NCBI RefSeq assembly: GCF_023150065.1
Contig: NZ_JAKLLN010000002.1
Location: forward strand, 186,001-250,000
Length of the DNA stretch: 64,000 nucleotides
From: Zoogloea sp.
GTDB taxonomy: Bacteria > Pseudomonadota > Gammaproteobacteria > Burkholderiales > Rhodocyclaceae
Reading direction: 5' to 3'
Numbering within the stretch: position 1 is the first letter of the stretch; the number at the start of each line of letters is the position of its first letter. The translations under genes and the position numbers were made by a program. Below the pieces are notes generated by a model. That model saw only the letters and a program-made list of their open reading frames with translations, was not told the origin of the DNA and made no database searches. Positions 10,351 through 19,716 of the stretch are shown here, one piece after another.

Positions 10351-10375
10351 AAACTGGAGTAAATTACTCGGGTTT
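10351..10375. promoter_or_regulatory. 25-bp imperfect palindrome between metG and apbC, Rrf2/IscR-like
   Basis: The core is a perfect inverted repeat, GAGTAA-A-TTACTC (10357-10369). The outer arms AAAC (10351-10354) and GTTT (10372-10375) are also complementary, giving 10 of 12 symmetric pairs. Compared by eye with the E. coli IscR type 1 consensus as I remember it, about 20 of 25 positions fit, and two of the mismatches are symmetric changes. An IscR-type Fe-S-sensing regulator would make sense next to apbC, an Fe-S cluster carrier gene. The site could instead serve metG or be a promoter element; no convincing -35/-10 pair was found around it. Confidence 0.45.
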
Positions 10376-10438
10376 GCTTGCTGCCAACCCCCCGGACCCA
10401 TGTTTTCATTCTTTCGCCGCAAACCGGCCTCCGACACC

Positions 10439-11530
10439 ATGAGCCTGACTGAACAAAGCGTCCTCGACAGCCTCCGGCAGTATGCCGATCCGAATACCGG
10501 CAAGGACTATGTAGCGTCCCGCTGGGTCAAGAACCTGCGCATCAGTGGCACCGATGTGTCCTTCGACATCGAGCTCGGCTACCCGGCGAAGAGCCAGGTG
10601 GACGGTATCCGCCAGGCCCTGATCGCCCAGGTCCGCTCCGTGCCGGGTGTGGGCAACGTGAGTGCCAACGTGTTCAGCAAGATCGTGGCCCATGCGGTTC
10701 AGCAGGGCGCCAAGCTGATGCCCGGGGTCAAGAACATCATCGCCGTAGCCTCCGGCAAGGGCGGTGTGGGCAAGAGCACCACGTCGGTGAACCTGGCCCT
10801 GGCCCTGGCTGCCGAGGGGGCGACGGTGGGCATCCTCGATGCCGACATCTACGGTCCGTCCCAGCCCCAGATGCTGGGCATCGGCGATCTCAAGCCCGAG
10901 TCGGTGGATGGCAAGTCGATGGAGCCCCTGGAGGCCCATGGCCTGCAGGTCATGTCCATCGGCTTTCTGGTCGACGTGGAAACCCCGATGGTGTGGCGCG
11001 GCCCGATGGCCACCCAGGCCCTCAACCAGCTGCTCAAGGAGACCAACTGGCGCGACCTGGATTACCTGATCATCGACATGCCCCCGGGTACCGGTGACAT
11101 CCAGCTGACCCTGTCCCAGAGCGTTCCGGTGACCGGCGCCGTGATCGTCACCACGCCCCAGGACATCGCCCTGCTGGACGCCCGCAAGGGGCTCAAGATG
11201 TTCGAGAAGGTCGGTGTGCCCATCATCGGTATCGTCGAGAACATGAGCCTCCACATCTGTTCCAAGTGTGGTCACGAGGAGCATATCTTCGGCACCGGAG
11301 GTGGCGAGACCCTGTGCAAGGATTACGGCGTGCCCTTCCTCGGCGCGTTGCCCCTCGACATCCAGATCCGCCGCGAGGTGGATAGCGGCGTGCCCACCGT
11401 AGTGGCCGACCCCGACGGCCGTGTGGCGGAGCTCTACAAGGGCATCGCCCGTCAGGTGGCCATCGCCATTGCGGAGAAGCAGAAGGACATGAGCCACAAG
11501 TTCCCGAACATCGTGGTGCAGAACACCTGA
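10439..11530 (+). CDS. apbC: Iron-sulfur cluster carrier protein ApbC (Mrp/NBP35 family)
   Basis: A 363-residue P-loop ATPase that binds and delivers [4Fe-4S] clusters to apoproteins. An N-terminal MIP18/DUF59-like domain (about 1-85) is followed by a deviant Walker A motif GKGGVGKS (106-113) and by the cluster-binding pair Cys 274 and Cys 277 in [10 protein letters not shown] start at ATG 10439 ([12 protein letters not shown]), where homologues begin; an ATG at 10400 would add 13 basic residues, and neither has a clear SD sequence. It is divergent from metG across a region holding a palindrome, and dcd follows 105 bases downstream. Confidence 0.95.
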   Translation: MSLTEQSVLDSLRQYADPNTGKDYVASRWVKNLRISGTDVSFDIELGYPAKSQVDGIRQALIAQVRSVPGVGNVSANVFSKIVAHAVQQGAKLMPGVKNIIAVASGKGGVGKSTTSVNLALALAAEGATVGILDADIYGPSQPQMLGIGDLKPESVDGKSMEPLEAHGLQVMSIGFLVDVETPMVWRGPMATQALNQLLKETNWRDLDYLIIDMPPGTGDIQLTLSQSVPVTGAVIVTTPQDIALLDARKGLKMFEKVGVPIIGIVENMSLHICSKCGHEEHIFGTGGGETLCKDYGVPFLGALPLDIQIRREVDSGVPTVVADPDGRVAELYKGIARQVAIAIAEKQKDMSHKFPNIVVQNT

Positions 11531-11635
11531 TCGGAAGGGGTCTGCAGCAGCCATCGCTTGCTGCAGATCCCCGGCGATCAACGCCCACGGCTGACCGTGC
11601 ATGTGTACAATCCGCGTTTTTTGCAGGGGCTGCCC

Positions 11636-12205
11636 GTGAGCATCAAATCGGACCACTGGATTCGCCGCATGTCGGAAGGCGAAGCGAAGATGATCGAACC
11701 CTTCGCTCCCGAACTGGTGCGCCACAATGAAGGCGGCAAGATCGTTTCCTACGGCACCTCGAGCTACGGCTACGACGTGCGGGTGGCCAACGAGTTCAAG
11801 ATTTTCACCAACATCAACTCCACCATCGTGGACCCGAAGAACTTCGACGAGCGCAATTTCGTCGATTTCGTCGGTGATGTGTGCATCATCCCGCCGAACT
11901 CCTTCGCCCTGGCCCGCACCGTGGAGTACTTCCGCATCCCGCGCAGCGTGTTGACCGTGTGTCTGGGCAAGTCCACCTATGCCCGCTGCGGCATCATCGT
12001 CAACGTGACGCCCCTCGAGCCCGAGTGGGAAGGCCACGTGACGCTGGAGTTTTCCAATACCACGCCGCTGCCGGCCAAGATCTACGCCAACGAGGGCGTG
12101 GCCCAGATGCTCTTCTTCGAATCCGACGAGGTGTGCGCCACCTCCTACAAGGACCGGGGTGGTAAATATCTGGGTCAGACCGGCGTGACCCTGCCGAAAA
12201 TCTGA
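11636..12205 (+). CDS. dcd: dCTP deaminase
   Basis: Deaminates dCTP to dUTP, the main source of dUMP for thymidylate synthase (thyA lies 3 kb away). The 189-residue length fits the homotrimeric dUTPase-like family. Recognisable pieces are SSYGYDVR near the N-terminus, the trimer core, and [18 protein letters not shown], which holds the catalytic glutamate region. Start is GTG 11636 with AGGGG seven bases upstream; it aligns with homologues beginning [12 protein letters not shown] strong hairpin terminator follows the stop. Confidence 0.96.
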   Translation: MSIKSDHWIRRMSEGEAKMIEPFAPELVRHNEGGKIVSYGTSSYGYDVRVANEFKIFTNINSTIVDPKNFDERNFVDFVGDVCIIPPNSFALARTVEYFRIPRSVLTVCLGKSTYARCGIIVNVTPLEPEWEGHVTLEFSNTTPLPAKIYANEGVAQMLFFESDEVCATSYKDRGGKYLGQTGVTLPKI

Positions 12206-12233
12206 AATACTTGTCAGCTACAGTTTGAACGAC

Positions 12234-12276
12234 GGGCGGACCATGCGCAGCCACGCAGGTCCGCCCAAAGCTTTTT
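12234..12276 (+). terminator. Rho-independent terminator after dcd
   Basis: GGGCGGACC (12234-12242) pairs with GGTCCGCCC (12258-12266). An inner TGCG/CGCA extension with one bulged A gives about 13 pairs in all. A run of five T follows at 12272-12276, five bases after the stem, which is slightly late for a classical terminator. Confidence 0.7.
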
Positions 12277-12319
12277 GTTGATCCGCCCGCACTGAATAAC
12301 GGGCATCGAGGAGTCGAGC

Positions 12320-14563
12320 ATGCGCTTCAATTTTCCGGTCATCGTCATTGATGAGGACTTCCGTTCGGAAAACACGTCCGGGCTGGGTATTCGCGCCCTG
12401 GCGGAAGCCATCGAGAAGGAGGGCCTGCAGGTGCTTGGGGTGACCAGCTACGGTGACATGGCCTCCTTTGCCCAGCAGCAGAGCCGCGGCTCGGCCTTCA
12501 TCCTGTCCATCGATGACGAGGAGTTTTCGTCGCCTGAGGCAGCGGAGAAGGCCATCGCCGATCTGCGCGCCTTCGTCAGCGAGATCCGCGCCCGCAATGC
12601 CGACATCCCCATCTTCCTGCACGGTGAAACCCGTACCTCGCGTCACATCCCCAACGATGTGCTGCGCGAACTGCACGGTTTCATCCACATGTACGAGGAC
12701 ACGCCCGAGTTCATCGCCCGCAACGTGGTGCGCGAGGCCAAGGCCTATCTCGAATCCCTGCCGCCGCCCTTCTTCCGCGCGCTGACCCATTACGCCTCCG
12801 ACGGTTCCTACTCCTGGCACTGCCCCGGCCACTCCGGTGGCGTGGCCTTCCTGAAGAGCCCGGTCGGCCAGATGTTCCACCAGTTCTTCGGTGAGAACAT
12901 GCTCCGCGCCGACGTCTGCAACGCCGTCGAAGAACTCGGCCAGCTGCTTGACCACACCGGCCCGGTGGCCGCCTCCGAGCGCAACGCCGCACGAATCTTC
13001 AACTGCGACCACCTGTACTTCGTCACCAACGGCACCTCCACCTCCAACAAGATCGTCTGGCATTCCACCGTGGCCCCGGGCGACATCGTGGTGGTGGACC
13101 GCAACTGCCACAAGTCGGTGCTCCACGCCATCATGATGACCGGCGCGATCCCGGTCTTCCTGATGCCCACCCGCAACAACTTCGGCATCATCGGCCCCAT
13201 TCCCCGCAGCGAGTTCGACTGGGAAAGCATCCAGCGCAAGATCGCCGCCAACCCCTTCATCGCCGACAAGACGGCCAAGCCGCGGGTGCTGACCATTACC
13301 CAGTCCACCTACGACGGGGTGCTCTACAACGTCGAGGCGATCAAGGAAGAGCTGGATGGCAAGATCGACACCCTGCACTTCGACGAAGCCTGGCTGCCCC
13401 ACGCGGCCTTCCATGATTTCTATGGCGACTACCACGCCATCGGCGCCGACCGCCCGCGCTGCAAGGAGTCGATGATCTTCTCGACCCAGTCCACCCACAA
13501 GCTGCTGGCCGGGCTGTCCCAGGCCTCGCAGATCCTGGTGCAGGACGCCGAGAACAGTCACCTGGACCGGGATGTGTTCAATGAGGCCTACCTCATGCAC
13601 ACCTCCACCAGCCCCCAGTACTCGATCATCGCGTCCTGCGATGTGGCGGCGGCGATGATGGAAGAGCCCGGCGGCACCGCGCTGGTGGAAGAGTCCATCG
13701 CCGAAGCCCTCGATTTCCGCCGCGCCATGCGCAAGGTGGACGAGGAGTGGGGGGCCGACTGGTGGTTCAAGGTGTGGGGCCCGGACGATCTTTCCGAGGA
13801 AGGCATCGAGGAGCGCGATGCGTGGATGCTCAAGCCCGGCGACCGTTGGCATGGCTTCGGCCAGCTCGCCGACGGCTTCAACATGCTCGACCCGATCAAG
13901 GCCACCATCATCACTCCGGGCCTCGACGTGGACGGCGAGTTTGCCGAGCGCGGCATTCCGGCCGCCATCGTCACCAAATACCTGGCCGAGCACGGCGTGA
14001 TCGTCGAGAAGTGCGGCCTCTACAGCTTCTTCATCATGTTCACCATCGGCATCACCAAGGGCCGCTGGAACAGCATGGTGACCGAGCTGCAGCAGTTCAA
14101 GGACGACTACGACAAGAACCAGCCCCTGTGGAAGGTGCTGCCTGAATTCGTGCAGAAGAACCCGCGCTACGAGCGCGTCGGCCTGCGCGACCTGTGCCGT
14201 GACATCCACGCCGTTTACCGCAGCAACGATGTGGCCCGCCTGACCACCGAGATGTACCTGTCGGACATGGTGCCCGCCATGAAGCCGGCCGATGCCTTTG
14301 CCAAGATGGCCCACCGCAAGATCGAGCGGGTGGCCATTGACGAGCTCGAAGGCCGGGTCACCAGCGTGCTGCTCACCCCCTACCCGCCGGGTATCCCGCT
14401 GTTGATTCCGGGCGAGCGGTTCAACAAGACGGTGATGCGTTATCTGCAGTTCGCCCGGGAGTTCAACGAGCGCTTCCCGGGCTTCGAGACCGACGTGCAC
14501 GGTCTGGTGAAGGAAGTGCGTGACGGGCGCATCCACTACTTCGTGGATTGCGTGAAGGACTGA
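12320..14563 (+). CDS. Arginine/lysine/ornithine decarboxylase (fold type I, PLP)
   Basis: A 747-residue decarboxylase of the large bacterial basic amino acid family (AdiA, LdcC, SpeF, SpeC). It has the N-terminal flavodoxin-like wing domain (about 1-130), then the PLP domain with the cofactor lysine at about 394 in STHKLLAGLSQAS and a preceding HFDEAWLPHA, then the C-terminal domain. Betaproteobacteria commonly keep one such gene as a housekeeping enzyme for polyamine or acid-stress metabolism. Whether arginine, lysine or ornithine is preferred cannot be decided here. ATG 12320 is preceded by GAGGAG six bases away. The gene is flanked by terminators and so is probably monocistronic. Confidence 0.92.
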   Translation: MRFNFPVIVIDEDFRSENTSGLGIRALAEAIEKEGLQVLGVTSYGDMASFAQQQSRGSAFILSIDDEEFSSPEAAEKAIADLRAFVSEIRARNADIPIFLHGETRTSRHIPNDVLRELHGFIHMYEDTPEFIARNVVREAKAYLESLPPPFFRALTHYASDGSYSWHCPGHSGGVAFLKSPVGQMFHQFFGENMLRADVCNAVEELGQLLDHTGPVAASERNAARIFNCDHLYFVTNGTSTSNKIVWHSTVAPGDIVVVDRNCHKSVLHAIMMTGAIPVFLMPTRNNFGIIGPIPRSEFDWESIQRKIAANPFIADKTAKPRVLTITQSTYDGVLYNVEAIKEELDGKIDTLHFDEAWLPHAAFHDFYGDYHAIGADRPRCKESMIFSTQSTHKLLAGLSQASQILVQDAENSHLDRDVFNEAYLMHTSTSPQYSIIASCDVAAAMMEEPGGTALVEESIAEALDFRRAMRKVDEEWGADWWFKVWGPDDLSEEGIEERDAWMLKPGDRWHGFGQLADGFNMLDPIKATIITPGLDVDGEFAERGIPAAIVTKYLAEHGVIVEKCGLYSFFIMFTIGITKGRWNSMVTELQQFKDDYDKNQPLWKVLPEFVQKNPRYERVGLRDLCRDIHAVYRSNDVARLTTEMYLSDMVPAMKPADAFAKMAHRKIERVAIDELEGRVTSVLLTPYPPGIPLLIPGERFNKTVMRYLQFAREFNERFPGFETDVHGLVKEVRDGRIHYFVDCVKD

Positions 14564-14585
14564 AGCGCGCTGCGGCGCCTGAAGC

Positions 14586-14615
14586 AAAAAACGCCGCGGA
14601 TTTGCGGCGTTTTTT
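14586..14615. terminator. Bidirectional terminator between decarboxylase and folA
   Basis: ACGCCGC (14591-14597) pairs with GCGGCGT (14604-14610) around a six-base loop, with a run of A on the left and T on the right. It can therefore terminate both the rightward decarboxylase gene and the leftward thyA-folA pair. Confidence 0.9.
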
Positions 14616-14641
14616 GTTGCCAGTGCCCGCAGGCAAAGGCA

Positions 14642-15933
<1,292 letters not shown>

Positions 15934-16124
15934 GGAGGCTCGCAGGCAAAGACTCCAGTTTACCCGATCAAGGGCTGTCCGGCTTCCGCGGGGGCTGCAG
16001 CCGGATTGTGTCGGGCGTGTTTCTAGGGCCGGGTGGCCCGAAGAGATCAATAGCCCTTTGTGCTAACATCGCCCGGCGTAAAAATTCGTTTCAATCAGCT
16101 TGTCTTGGAGGCTCGAGGTTCGTC

Positions 16125-17588
16125 ATGGGGGGAGGCACGGTGGTCCACAATGCGCATCCGCTCCTGCATCCCGACACCCTGGGCAAGACGCTCAACGAGA
16201 TCGCCACCAACGCGGCACCGACCGCCATCGTCGAGCTGATCCGCTGGCTGGATTCCTTCCACTACGAGGCCGAACTCTCCGTTGCCGAGCTGGCCCGGCT
16301 GGTGGTCATCCTCGATGAAGCCGCCCAGCCCCAGCTGCGTCAGGCGGCGGGCCTCTACCTCTCCAATGCCTTTGGTTCCCGCAGTGTCCGTTACAAGGCG
16401 CTGGGGCGGGATTTCTACGCCAGCCTCGGGCGTGCCTACGATCTGGTGTTGGCCGGGCTGGCGCTCGATACCACCCTTTCTCCGGCGACGGGCCTGCATA
16501 CGGAGATCCTGCTGCGCACCGTGCGTAGCGCCGCAGGGGAGATGAAATGGGCGGCCTTTGATTACCAGGGGCTGGCGCCGGAAGTGTGGCTGCGGGCTGG
16601 TGGTGCCTTCCGTTCAGCCAGTGCCAGCGGTGCCCTCAACACGCCGGTGTCGATCCGCGAGGGGCGTGAGACCCGCTCCACCATCAGCCGCGAGTTCGTG
16701 CGCCTGGTGGCCTTGCAGTGTGCCAGCCTCGATCAGCTGTCGCCGGAGCGCATCGAGGCGACAGACAAGCTGGTGCGCTATCTGCAGCATTCCCTGGAGC
16801 TGAGCAGCGAGCCGGCCCGGGGCGGGCTGTTCTCCATCGATCTGGAAACCCTGGCGCCGCCGCGGCGCTGCCTCAGCCTGCCTGAAGCCCCGTCGGCGGC
16901 GCTGCGTTTCTTCCGGCCGGCGGACGCCGTGCCCATGCTCGAGGAGCTGCAGCAGACCCTCGTCGAGGCGTCGGGGGCGCCGGCCTTCGCCGGGCTCAGC
17001 CTGCCTTCGGTGACGGCCACCATTCGTCACCTGTCGCGGCAGTGGGGCGCGCAGCCGCCCATGCGTCAGTATCGGCGGCACCATGTTCAGGGGCAGCTGG
17101 CGCTGGCCACCGGGCTGGGTTTCATCCGCTCGCTGCTGTCGGGCGATGCGCAGCTGCGGCCGGCTGCCGCATGGATGCTGATGGACGCGAGCCGCAATGG
17201 TTTCGGGGTGTCTTCGTCGATGATGGATCCGGAGGTGTGCCGCGTCGGTGCCCTGGTGGGGGCCCATGTGGGCGAAACCGGGCGTTGGGTGCTGGCCCTG
17301 GTGCGACGTGTCCGTTACTGCGATCAGGCCGGGGTTTCAGTCGGTTTGCAGACCATCTCCAGTGACCCCCAGCATGTCGTTCTGGATGACGGGAGCCGCA
17401 GCTGGAGCGGCATCCTGTGTGATCCGGTGGTACGCGGCCGGAGTGTCCGGGTGGCGTGCGAACCGGGGTTCATGCGTGCCGAAGGGCAGGTGTTTGCCAG
17501 GCTCGGCGCCCGCATGGTGAAGCTCGAGCCAGGGCGGGTGCTGATGGGCGGGCCGGGCTACCAGATCATCGCCTGCCAGGTGCCATAG
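16125..17588 (+). CDS. Unassigned protein with PilZ-like RxxxR...DxSxxG motif pair
   Basis: A 487-residue soluble protein I do not recognise as a named family. The N-terminal 300 residues are mostly helical and Leu/Ala rich. Near residue 314 the pattern changes: Arg 314 and Arg 318 form RxxxR in MRQYRRHHV, and residues 354-359 (DASRNG) fit DxSxxG, followed by a stretch that looks beta-rich to the end. This pair, in this order, is the c-di-GMP signature of PilZ domains, though the spacing of about 36 residues is on the long side. I infer a possible c-di-GMP receptor with an N-terminal helical domain. ATG 16125 has GAGG six bases upstream. It is divergent from thyA. Confidence 0.7.
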   Translation: MGGGTVVHNAHPLLHPDTLGKTLNEIATNAAPTAIVELIRWLDSFHYEAELSVAELARLVVILDEAAQPQLRQAAGLYLSNAFGSRSVRYKALGRDFYASLGRAYDLVLAGLALDTTLSPATGLHTEILLRTVRSAAGEMKWAAFDYQGLAPEVWLRAGGAFRSASASGALNTPVSIREGRETRSTISREFVRLVALQCASLDQLSPERIEATDKLVRYLQHSLELSSEPARGGLFSIDLETLAPPRRCLSLPEAPSAALRFFRPADAVPMLEELQQTLVEASGAPAFAGLSLPSVTATIRHLSRQWGAQPPMRQYRRHHVQGQLALATGLGFIRSLLSGDAQLRPAAAWMLMDASRNGFGVSSSMMDPEVCRVGALVGAHVGETGRWVLALVRRVRYCDQAGVSVGLQTISSDPQHVVLDDGSRSWSGILCDPVVRGRSVRVACEPGFMRAEGQVFARLGARMVKLEPGRVLMGGPGYQIIACQVP

Positions 17589-17611
17589 ATCGGTGTTATC
17601 GCATCAATGGT

Positions 17612-17640
17612 TTGACGCCGCGCCATCGACCTGCTAATTT
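17612..17640 (+). promoter_or_regulatory. Sigma-70 promoter for the leuA leader
   Basis: TTGACG (17612-17617), a 17-base spacer, then the extended -10 TGCTAATTT (hexamer 17635-17640). The predicted transcription start falls at about 17646-17648, on the first base of the first leader reading frame, so that frame would be leaderless; this fits the lack of an SD sequence there. Confidence 0.5.
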
Positions 17641-17646
17641 CTGTCC

Positions 17647-17718
17647 ATGAGCTCCAGGCAACAGACCACGCTTCTCTCCCTACTGGCCCTCTCCGGGCTG
17701 GGTCTGCTGCTGCCCTAA
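17647..17718 (+). CDS. Candidate leucine-rich leader peptide 1 of leuA
   Basis: A 23-codon reading frame upstream of leuA. Nine codons are leucine, in the runs LL, LL, L, L and LLL between codons 9 and 22, and they include CTT, CTC and CTA as well as CTG. In this GC-rich window CTA and CTT look uncommon, which suits a ribosome-stalling sensor of charged tRNA-Leu. It starts at ATG 17647, at the predicted transcription start, and ends TAA 17716-17718 inside a small hairpin. There is no SD sequence. I infer attenuation control of leuA by analogy with enterobacterial leuL; no homologue was checked. Confidence 0.6.
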   Translation: MSSRQQTTLLSLLALSGLGLLLP

Positions 17719-17733
17719 CGGGCACATCTTTTC
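17686..17733 (+). promoter_or_regulatory. Attenuator-like alternating repeats in leuA leader
   Basis: Four short complementary segments alternate: GCCC (17686-17689), GGGC (17695-17698), GCCC (17712-17715) and GGGC (17720-17723). The last pair, TGCCC-TAAC-GGGCA, is followed by CATCTTTTCT and could be a weak terminator; pairing of segments 2 and 3 would prevent it. The stems are only 4-5 bp, and the leader stop codon lies in the last loop, which is not the classical geometry. Confidence 0.3.
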
Positions 17734-17812
17734 TCCCCCTTCCTGTTGTCGTATCCCGTCGCCGCTCACAGGCGAATTGCGTCTTCGCACGCGTTTTGAA
17801 CGGAGCTTCACC

Positions 17813-17959
17813 ATGACCACGCTGAACCTTTCCCTGCTGTCCCTACGACTGCGCCCCGGTTGCCAGGCCACGAGCCCGCGGCAGTCTGGCAGCCCTGCGT
17901 CCGCATCCGAACACCCGAACCGTATCCGACGAAAGCAAAGGACAAGATCATCATGTTGA
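17813..17959 (+). CDS. Candidate second Leu-rich leader ORF overlapping leuA start
   Basis: A 48-codon frame beginning [16 protein letters not shown]: six of codons 4-13 are leucine, again including CTA and CTT. GGAG lies nine bases before ATG 17813. Its stop (17957-17959) lies seven bases inside leuA, in a different frame, so translation of this frame could be coupled to leuA initiation. The C-terminal part is Ser/Pro/Arg rich and not otherwise informative. A second leucine-sensing leader is one explanation; a chance frame is the alternative. Confidence 0.45.
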   Translation: MTTLNLSLLSLRLRPGCQATSPRQSGSPASASEHPNRIRRKQRTRSSC

Positions 17960-19644
17960 AGAATCCGAACACCAAGTATTCCGCCTTCCCCCCGGTCGCC
18001 CTCGCCGACCGCCAGTGGCCCGGCCGCACGATCACCCATCCGCCGATCTGGATGAGCACCGATCTCCGTGACGGCAACCAGGCCCTCTTCGAGCCCATGA
18101 ACCCCGCCCGCAAGTTGCAGATGTTCCGCAAGCTCGTGGCCATCGGCTTCAAGGAAATCGAAGTTGCCTTTCCCTCGGCCTCCCAGACCGATTTCGACTT
18201 CGTCCGCAAGCTCATCGAGGAAAACGAGATTCCCGATGATGTGGCCATCGAAGTCCTCAGCCAGGCCCGCGAGCACCTCATCCGCCGCACCATGGAGTCC
18301 CTCAAGGGCGCCCGTCGCGCCATCGTGCACATCTACAACGCCACCTCGCCGGTGTTCCGGGAGACGGTGTTCGGCATGAGCAAGGACGAGGTCAAGGCCC
18401 TCGCCGTTGCCAGCGTGACGCTCGTCAAGGAGCTTGCTGCCCAGCAGCCTGAGACCGAGTGGGTGCTTGAGTACAGCCCCGAGACCTTCACCGCCACCGA
18501 GCTTGAGTTTGCCAAGGAGGTCTGCGACGCGGTGGTGGACGCCTGGGATCCGCAGGCAGGCGAAAAGGTCATCATCAACCTCCCGTCCACGGTGGAGGTC
18601 GCTGGCCCGAATGTGTACGCGGACCAGATCGAGTGGATGAATCGCCATCTCGCCCGGCGCGATCAGATCGTTCTCAGCCTCCACCCCCACAATGATCGGG
18701 GCACGGCGGTGGCGGCCGCAGAGCTTGGCATGCTCGCCGGGGCGGACCGGGTCGAGGGCTGCCTCTTTGGCAACGGGGAGCGCACCGGCAACGTGGATAT
18801 CGTGACCCTCGCCCTCAACATGTACACCCAGGGCATCCACCCGGGCCTCGACTTCTCCGACATCAACGACGTGGCGCGGGTGGCCGAGGAATGCACCCAG
18901 TTGCCCATCCATCCGCGTCACCCTTATGTGGGCGATCTCGTGTTCACGGCCTTCTCGGGCTCCCACCAGGACGCCATCAAGAAAGGCTTCGAGGTGCAGC
19001 AGCCGGGGGCGCAATGGGCGGTGCCCTACATGCCCATCGACCCCCTCGACGTGGGGCGCACCTACGACTCGGTGATCCGGGTTAACAGCCAGTCCGGCAA
19101 GGGGGGGGTGGCCCATTTGCTCCAGGCCCATTACGGCCTCGTGATGCCGCGGCGGATGCAGGTGGAGTTCAGCGCCGCCGTGCAGCGCCTCACCGACGAG
19201 ACCGGCCAGGAAGTGGATGCCCACCAGTTGTGGACCCTCTTTAGCCGCGAATACCTCGAGGCGGACGCGCCGATCCGCTATGTGGCCCACCACCTCTTCG
19301 AGGCGGGCAGTCGCCAGGGCATCCGCATCGAGGCCGAGGTGAATGGCCGGACGGTGGAGTTCGTCGGCGAAGGCAACGGCCCGGTGGAGGCCGCGGTGGC
19401 CGCCATCGGCGTGCCGATCCGTGTGCAGAGCTTCGAGGAGCGTTCGATGGGAGAGGGCGCGGATGCAGCGGCGATGTGCATCGTCGAGGTGGCGATGGAG
19501 GGCATGGCGGGCAGCCGCTTCGGCGCGGGCATGCACCGCAACACGGTGACGGCATCGGTGCAGGCGATCATCAGCGCGGCGAACCGTGCCGGCGCGCATG
19601 TCGTGCCGGTGGCCGAGGAAGATGCGGAGGGTTGCGCAGCCTGA
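17953..19644 (+). CDS. leuA: 2-isopropylmalate synthase
   Basis: First committed step of leucine synthesis: acetyl-CoA plus 2-ketoisovalerate gives 2-isopropylmalate. The 563-residue length and the opening [19 protein letters not shown] mark the longer LeuA form. Metal and substrate residues are in [14 protein letters not shown] and in the [14 protein letters not shown] and GNGERTGN motifs. The C-terminal regulatory domain (from about residue 430) includes the GNGPVEAA segment of the leucine-binding fold. ATG 17953 is preceded by AAGGA at some distance. Two Leu-rich short frames lie upstream, and a shared terminator follows. Confidence 0.97.
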   Translation: MLKNPNTKYSAFPPVALADRQWPGRTITHPPIWMSTDLRDGNQALFEPMNPARKLQMFRKLVAIGFKEIEVAFPSASQTDFDFVRKLIEENEIPDDVAIEVLSQAREHLIRRTMESLKGARRAIVHIYNATSPVFRETVFGMSKDEVKALAVASVTLVKELAAQQPETEWVLEYSPETFTATELEFAKEVCDAVVDAWDPQAGEKVIINLPSTVEVAGPNVYADQIEWMNRHLARRDQIVLSLHPHNDRGTAVAAAELGMLAGADRVEGCLFGNGERTGNVDIVTLALNMYTQGIHPGLDFSDINDVARVAEECTQLPIHPRHPYVGDLVFTAFSGSHQDAIKKGFEVQQPGAQWAVPYMPIDPLDVGRTYDSVIRVNSQSGKGGVAHLLQAHYGLVMPRRMQVEFSAAVQRLTDETGQEVDAHQLWTLFSREYLEADAPIRYVAHHLFEAGSRQGIRIEAEVNGRTVEFVGEGNGPVEAAVAAIGVPIRVQSFEERSMGEGADAAAMCIVEVAMEGMAGSRFGAGMHRNTVTASVQAIISAANRAGAHVVPVAEEDAEGCAA

Positions 19645-19666
19645 CTTCCGGTCGGGGCCTGAAATG

Positions 19667-19697
19667 AAAAACGCCGGATGAAAGTCCGGCGTTTTTC
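19667..19697. terminator. Bidirectional terminator between leuA and metY
   Basis: ACGCCGGA (19671-19678) pairs with TCCGGCGT (19685-19692) around a six-base loop, flanked by A and T runs. It serves the convergent leuA and metY genes. Confidence 0.92.
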
Positions 19698-19716
19698 TTT
19701 ACGTGCGCTCGATCAG

